Shown here: positions 62,855 to 64,000 of the stretch, piece by piece
Layout of the letters: each line of letters begins with the position of its first letter
How positions within the stretch are numbered: position 1 is the stretch's first letter
Assembly: GCF_002813455.1 (NCBI RefSeq)
Contig: NZ_PHHE01000001.1
Span: 1,860,001-1,924,000, forward strand
Reading direction: 5' to 3'
Source of the DNA: Pseudomonas baetica
GTDB taxonomy: Bacteria; Pseudomonadota; Gammaproteobacteria; Pseudomonadales; Pseudomonadaceae
Length of the DNA: 64,000 bases
Translations under genes and position numbers: made by a program
The notes under the pieces: model-generated
What the model saw: the letters and a program-made list of their open reading frames with translations, nothing else
What the model was told of the DNA's origin: nothing
Databases searched by the model: none

Positions 62855-64000
62855 ATGCTGGGTGCGTTTGAACGAAGACTTGACCCTTTTCCGCCTGACG
62901 AGGTACCGCCGCCGCCCAATGGTCTGGCGCGTTTTTTGTGGGCCTGTACGCGGGGTGCCCGCGGTTACATCCTGGTGCTGGCATTGCTCAGTGCCGCTGT
63001 GTCGATTTACGAAGCGTGGCTGTTTTCCTTTCTGGGGCAAGTGGTGGATCTGCTCTCGACCTGGCAGGCCGGTGGTGAAGCCGCTGCGCAGGAGAGTCGC
63101 GTGTTGTGGGGCATGGGCATCGTCATGGTGACCAGTGTCGCTCTGGTGGCGTTGCGTACGATGGTGCAGCACCAGATCCTGGCGATTAACCTGCCGTTGC
63201 GCCTGCGCTGGGACTTCCATCGGCTGATGTTGCGGCAAAGCCTTTCGTTTTTCTCCGATGAGTTTTCCGGACGGGTCACGACCAAAGTGATGCAGACGGC
63301 GCTGGCAGTGCGCGACGTGCTGTTCACCATGATCGAGATCATCCCGGGGATCGGCGTGTATTTCATCGCGATCATCGCGCTGGCTGGCGGCTTCGCGCTG
63401 AAGCTGATGCTGCCGTTCATTGGCTGGGCCGTGCTGTTCGCGCTGGCCATGTGGTACTTCGTGCCGCGCCTGGGCAAAGTCGGGCAGGAGCAGGCGAACG
63501 CGCGCTCGATGATGACCGGGCGTATTTCGGATGCCTACACCAACATCACCACGGTGAAGCTGTTCTCCCACTCCAATCGTGAAGCGCACTTCGCCCGTGC
63601 GGCGATGGAGGATTTCAAACTGACCGGTTTTCGCCAGATGCGCTTGGTCAGTCTGTTCGAGATCGTCAACCAGGCACTGGTGGTGGGGCTGATCATGTCA
63701 GCCGGCGGTTACGCCCTGTGGCTGTGGCACCAGGGCGACGTCGGCGCCGGTGCTGTGGCGGCCATCACCGCCATGGCGCTGCGAATCAATGGCATGTCGA
63801 ACTGGATCATGTGGCAAATGACCTCGCTGTTCGAAAGCATCGGCACCGTTCAGGATGGCATGGCGACGCTGACCCAGGGCGCCAAGGTGCAGGACGCCCC
63901 GGATGCTGGCGTGTTGGTGACTTCCGGCGGCGCCGTGACCTTCGATAAGGTGAGCTTCAACTACAACGGCGAACGTCAGGTGCTCGACGGCTTGAATCTG
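62855..64000 (+). CDS. ABC exporter (permease-ATPase fusion), 3' end beyond window
   Basis: The first 382 codons of an ABC transporter of the MsbA/multidrug type. The transmembrane domain shows a first helix at about 38-58 and the next at about 85-105, the coupling stretch FFSDEFSGRVTTKVMQTA and AYTNITTVKLFSHS near 225; the nucleotide-binding domain has only begun (VTFDKVSFNYNGERQVL) when the window ends. The ATG at 62855 is the first in-frame start; GAAG lies ten bases upstream. Substrate unknown. Confidence 0.85.
   Translation, partial: MLGAFERRLDPFPPDEVPPPPNGLARFLWACTRGARGYILVLALLSAAVSIYEAWLFSFLGQVVDLLSTWQAGGEAAAQESRVLWGMGIVMVTSVALVALRTMVQHQILAINLPLRLRWDFHRLMLRQSLSFFSDEFSGRVTTKVMQTALAVRDVLFTMIEIIPGIGVYFIAIIALAGGFALKLMLPFIGWAVLFALAMWYFVPRLGKVGQEQANARSMMTGRISDAYTNITTVKLFSHSNREAHFARAAMEDFKLTGFRQMRLVSLFEIVNQALVVGLIMSAGGYALWLWHQGDVGAGAVAAITAMALRINGMSNWIMWQMTSLFESIGTVQDGMATLTQGAKVQDAPDAGVLVTSGGAVTFDKVSFNYNGERQVLDGLNL

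Overview
The window reads as a chromosomal segment of a fluorescent Pseudomonas (P. fluorescens/P. koreensis-type). The evidence is high-GC coding with long antisense shadow frames, many inverted pairs of the Pseudomonas REP element (core GCGAGCCTGCTCGC), Pseudomonas-typical small families (DUF1652, DUF2790, DUF2834), and a complete mannitol/arabitol operon in the order known from P. fluorescens (mtlR, then mtlEFGKDYZ). Forty-six coding regions are listed as genes, the first and last cut by the window edges, plus one complete-length coding region broken by a stop and three gene remnants. No rRNA, tRNA, CRISPR array, transposase or replication origin was seen.

Layout. 0-6.2 kb: the end of a RimK-like ATP-grasp protein, a CorA/ZntB-type transporter, a short threonine deaminase preceded by what looks like a complete attenuator (21-codon Ile/Thr leader peptide plus mutually exclusive hairpins), ecotin, and small Pseudomonas-specific proteins. 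6.2-15.5 kb: a type VI secretion accessory island on the minus strand: VgrG, DUF4123 adaptor, a 1187-residue LysM-containing putative effector, a Sel1-repeat putative immunity protein, then an AT-richer tail with a truncated immunity paralogue fused to a ~195-bp fragment copied from the effector gene, a lipoprotein and a DUF3304 protein. 15.8-17.9 kb: an OprD-type porin and a lytic transglycosylase lipoprotein. 17.9-27.7 kb: the mtl operon, broken up by REP pairs. 27.8-36.3 kb: two tandem PI-PLC-like proteins, a glycosyltransferase, a rearranged ~700-bp duplicated cassette with two divergent small genes, and a 1264-residue dermonecrotic-toxin-like protein ending in an HExxH plus GTxxxxD (aspzincin-like) metalloprotease signature. 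36.5-47.0 kb: a signalling block with a CHASE3-GAF hybrid kinase carrying three receivers, CheR, a receiver-less CheB, a REC-kinase and a receiver, facing a KaiC-like ATPase and a hybrid kinase, with a further single receiver alongside. 47.2-51 kb: an aminotransferase interrupted by an in-frame TGA, a divergent TetR regulator and a ProP-type transporter. 51.7-56.1 kb: an OmpR-type two-component pair and a RoxA-like di-haem cytochrome. 56.3-59.6 kb: a putrescine glutamylation set (PuuB-like oxidase, XRE-cupin regulator, PuuA-like ligase) with a perfect 10-bp inverted repeat just upstream. 59.7-64 kb: a CHASE4-like-PAS-GGDEF-EAL protein and the start of an ABC exporter.

How it works together. 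The mtl genes give polyol uptake (MtlEFGK), oxidation (MtlD) and kinase entry to central metabolism (MtlY, MtlZ). The T6SS island supplies spike, adaptor, cargo and self-protection for one effector but no core secretion genes, so it depends on a T6SS encoded elsewhere. The puu genes with the broken aminotransferase point to polyamine catabolism. The strongest leads for new biology are the ilvA attenuator, the LysM/Sel1 effector-immunity module and its decayed copy, the aspzincin-type toxin beside the duplicated small-gene cassette, and the KaiC/CheR/CheB signalling block. All identifications are from reading motifs; no database search was run.
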